Shown here piece after piece: positions 6,724 to 8,813 of a stretch of 8,813 bases of DNA. Source of the DNA: Prevotella sp. (GTDB lineage: Bacteria > Bacteroidota > Bacteroidia > Bacteroidales > Bacteroidaceae); assembly GCA_020026195.1 (NCBI GenBank), contig JAHHQW010000074.1:1-8813 (forward strand). Direction: 5' to 3'. Numbering within the stretch: the stretch's first letter is position 1; the number at the start of each line of letters is the position of its first letter. The position numbers and the translations under genes were made by a program. The notes under the pieces were generated by a model. That model did not search any database. It was not told the origin of the DNA and worked only from the letters and a program-made list of their open reading frames with translations.

Positions 6724-8813
6724 TTTTTACTTTTAGCATTTTCAATCCAACGTTTGTGACATTCTTGAACTATCGTTAATCTTCGTCCCTGGTCATAGTT
6801 GAAAGGAGGCATTAATTCGTTCAGTACATCAAGAATACTTCTTTTGTAATGCATCATTTTCTCCAATGAGACAAGATCAGAGTAGATATTAGTCAATCGA
6901 GAATCAACCTCTCTTGCTATCTGTAATCTGTCGCTAGCCCAGAGAAGATGAATAACGTCTTCGGTATTGTCTTCTTCAACAGGTTCACTCTTTGCATATT
7001 CTGTTGTAATCTCACAATCAGGATATTGTCGAGCAATTTCTGAAATATGCTGGTTCACGACTTTTGCTTTTTCTTCGTCTGTCATCCCTGGATCAAGTGT
7101 CAACACCTCTGCGATATGGGTTTGTGTATAATCTGATGTCAGCTCCCAATTAATCTGCATGATTGCACGATGTATCTTGATGCCTAAGAAATACTTCGGT
7201 TTTCTGGCAATTTTCAATGTTGCTTTAAAGATGATGACTCCGTTGATGTTTGGCATGGTAGCTTTGCGGATAAATGTATAGCCACTCCAATGACCTTTAT
7301 CTATCCACTTCAAATCATAGGAAGTGCTACAGTCTTTCATAAGAGCAGGAATACGATAATAGTCATCAGTTGGGATTTCATCATCTTTGCTGGCTTCGTA
7401 GATAGCATCCTCATACTCTTTTTGTTTTTGCTCCCAGACAGCCAATTCAGATTTCAATCGTTCTATCGTGTCACGGTTATCATTATATTGCTGTCTAAGA
7501 ATGGCTGCATTTTCAACACTGGCCTCAGAAATCTGGCGTAGCAGTCGTTTATTCTCTTCCTCCAGTTGGGTAATCTGTGATCTTATTGTTACCACTTTAT
7601 TATCAGCTTCTGCTTTTAACCTGTCGAGTTCTGAGGTATCTAGGTTATTATCTGTAACACTGGTTTTCATTGCACACTCTTTACTGTGTGCATTGAGAGA
7701 TTTTCCACACTGTCTGCACTTGTATTGAGTCGTACCATGACCTAATGAAGCACCATCAGAACAAGTTACACTGATAGTTACAGTTTCACATCCTTTTAAT
7801 TTAAGTGCATCTGTAGTCTGGTAATATTTCTTATTGTCATGCATCAGATAGTATACGTAACCCTCTTCATTGTCATTAAACTCTGATAATCTTGCATTCA
7901 TTTGTGCTTGAAAAGTGTTCAGATCCATTGAATAGGAGTCGAATATATCCTCATATACAACCTCGGTATTATCCCAACTTTTATTAACGACAATGTAAAA
8001 AGCATAAGCTTTCTTTGTTTGTTTTCCTTTTTTGCTGATGCTGTAGCTGCTCATACCATAGTCTATGGTATAATGGAAACCATCATTTGCCTGGTTCAAT
8101 TGTTTTACCCGGTTTCGGGACCATCCTGCGTGTCTCTCCGAATTAGTGAGAACTCTTTCTTTTTGCTCGGCATTAGGATAAAATGAGGTGTTTTTCGTTT
8201 CAAATCTTACCCAGTGATCACCTTTAAGAATGCTCTCATCATCTGTAGGTGGGCGATAATCACATAAAGTTGTTTCTCCCTGGTCTCGACGAGCGATATA
8301 CCATCTCTGTGTATAATAAAGACCTTTTGTTTCGTCAAGATAGTCTGTCATCCATGATGACATATTATAATTGCCAGGCTGAAATAAATCTGCCACATTC
8401 TGCTTCCCTCCAAGAAAATTCAGAAGGGTATTAGAAACATCGTTATCTAATTGATTAAAAAGAGATTCGTAGTTTTCATATATGTCTATGATTGAGCTTA
8501 CCTTTCCACCCATCAAGTCGTGGAAGGAATTCTTTTGCAATAAGGCATCCCCGATATTTGTAATACCAGCAGAAGCTAATCCAGCTCCCATCTTATAAAG
8601 GTTATCCAGATCAGCTTTAAGATTATCTTTGGTAAAATGTCCAGGGACTGAAGATATGTCATCAAGTAGACGTTCCCAGTTTATGCCCCCAATCTCTGAA
8701 AGTTTGAAAATAGAAGACAGTTCATCTTTGAACTCCAGGAATGTAATGTCCGAGAAAGAAAGTGTTCCATTTGTAACAACACTCTCAAACTGCATACATA
8801 AAGACTTTACTTC
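6720..8813 (-). CDS. Large conjugation-locus protein with C2HC-like cluster and coiled coil, 5' end open at window edge
   Basis: The frame is open from the window edge; the first ATG inside is at 8795 (691 residues), but six upstream codons (EVKSLC) continue without a stop and no clear ribosome site precedes that ATG. The true start is probably outside. Residue numbers count from the 8795 ATG. Parts in order: a helical region (about 15-130); a mixed, aromatic-rich domain (about 145-340); a Cys/His cluster C360-x2-C363-x6-H370-x3-C374; a coiled coil (about 385-470); a beta-rich segment (about 495-560, KYFLGIKIHRAIMQINWEL); and a helical C-terminal part (615-691) ending in the RW motif. No nucleotide-binding loop or transmembrane helix is visible. 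Its place just upstream of the exported TraI-position genes suggests a structural or accessory transfer role; a signal peptide may lie outside the window. I do not recognise the family. Confidence 0.75.
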   Translation of the reverse strand, partial: EVKSLCMQFESVVTNGTLSFSDITFLEFKDELSSIFKLSEIGGINWERLLDDISSVPGHFTKDNLKADLDNLYKMGAGLASAGITNIGDALLQKNSFHDLMGGKVSSIIDIYENYESLFNQLDNDVSNTLLNFLGGKQNVADLFQPGNYNMSSWMTDYLDETKGLYYTQRWYIARRDQGETTLCDYRPPTDDESILKGDHWVRFETKNTSFYPNAEQKERVLTNSERHAGWSRNRVKQLNQANDGFHYTIDYGMSSYSISKKGKQTKKAYAFYIVVNKSWDNTEVVYEDIFDSYSMDLNTFQAQMNARLSEFNDNEEGYVYYLMHDNKKYYQTTDALKLKGCETVTISVTCSDGASLGHGTTQYKCRQCGKSLNAHSKECAMKTSVTDNNLDTSELDRLKAEADNKVVTIRSQITQLEEENKRLLRQISEASVENAAILRQQYNDNRDTIERLKSELAVWEQKQKEYEDAIYEASKDDEIPTDDYYRIPALMKDCSTSYDLKWIDKGHWSGYTFIRKATMPNINGVIIFKATLKIARKPKYFLGIKIHRAIMQINWELTSDYTQTHIAEVLTLDPGMTDEEKAKVVNQHISEIARQYPDCEITTEYAKSEPVEEDNTEDVIHLLWASDRLQIAREVDSRLTNIYSDLVSLEKMMHYKRSILDVLNELMPPFNYDQGRRLTIVQECHKRWIENAKSKK
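7386..7643 (-). other. Predicted coiled coil in the large protein
   Basis: Residues about 385-470 are rich in Glu, Lys, Gln and Leu with heptad-spaced hydrophobic residues (SELDRLKAEA, ITQLEEENKRLLRQI, TIERLKSELAVWEQKQKEYE). This suggests oligomerisation or a rod-like spacer between the Cys/His cluster and the C-terminal domain. It was read by eye, not computed. Confidence 0.65.
7674..7718 (-). other. C2HC zinc-finger-like cluster in the large protein
   Basis: Residues 360-374 read CRQCGKSLNAHSKEC, giving Cys-x2-Cys-x6-His-x3-Cys. An additional Cys345 and His353 lie just before it. The spacing would suit a single zinc site. If the protein is exported, the cysteines could instead form disulfides. 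Confidence 0.5.

Noticed and set aside
7290..7728. Two overlapping plus-strand open frames (83 and 86 codons)
   Set aside because: They are antisense to the coiled coil and Cys/His region of the large protein, whose frame is unbroken. Composition is typical of shadow frames.
1..8813. Internal promoters, terminators, CRISPR, insertion sequences, tRNA or attachment sites
   Set aside because: Gaps between genes are at most 17 nt. A partial by-eye look for the Bacteroides -7 element (TAnnTTTG on the minus strand) found no match, and I saw no repeat arrays, terminal inverted repeats or transposase. This was not an exhaustive computation.

Overview
The window is a stretch of a conjugative-transfer (tra) operon of the Bacteroides conjugative transposon/ICE type (CTnDOT-like Tra nomenclature). 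Every supported gene lies on the minus strand, so the operon reads from high to low coordinates. The host is most likely a gut-type Bacteroidales (Bacteroides, Phocaeicola, Parabacteroides or Prevotella relative). The TraJ-K-L-M-N-O series is restricted to this phylum. The DNA is AT-rich, most starts have A-rich rather than Shine-Dalgarno leaders, and the exported proteins follow a Bacteroidetes-specific rule of glutamine at the mature N-terminus. No integrase, relaxase, VirB4 or VirD4 gene lies inside the window, so only part of the element is seen.

Layout in transcription order: (1) a large protein with a Cys/His cluster and a coiled coil, open to the right edge (8813-6720); (2) a 243-residue exported helical protein (6723-5992); (3) a 252-residue exported protein that resembles, from memory, the DUF5045 group (5985-5227); (4) TraJ, a polytopic VirB6-like membrane protein (5223-4093); (5) TraK, a VirB8-like protein (4075-3461); (6) a TraL-like small membrane protein (3450-3070); (7) TraM, VirB10-like (3092-1968); (8) TraN, VirB9-like (1950-1105); (9) TraO, a predicted outer-membrane beta-barrel protein (1102-596); (10) a lipoprotein with a DUF1566/FISUMP-like fold signature, cut by the left edge (589-1). 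Gaps between genes are -23 to +17 nt, so there is no room for internal intergenic promoters or terminators. The whole stretch is best read as one transcript started outside the window.

Together the genes encode the inner-membrane channel (TraJ, TraK, TraL), the trans-periplasmic core (TraM, TraN) and outer-membrane or surface components (TraO, the lipoprotein) of a mating-pair-formation type IV secretion system. The three proteins ahead of TraJ occupy the place where CTnDOT-type loci carry TraH/TraI. They are not recognisable as those proteins, and they share a gapless 17-residue C-terminal pattern centred on Arg-Trp.

The most interesting points are that shared pattern, the uncharacterised C2HC/coiled-coil protein, the terminal lectin-like lipoprotein, the four-out-of-four Q-rule pattern, and a near-perfect Shine-Dalgarno sequence for traO encoded inside the last codons of traN.
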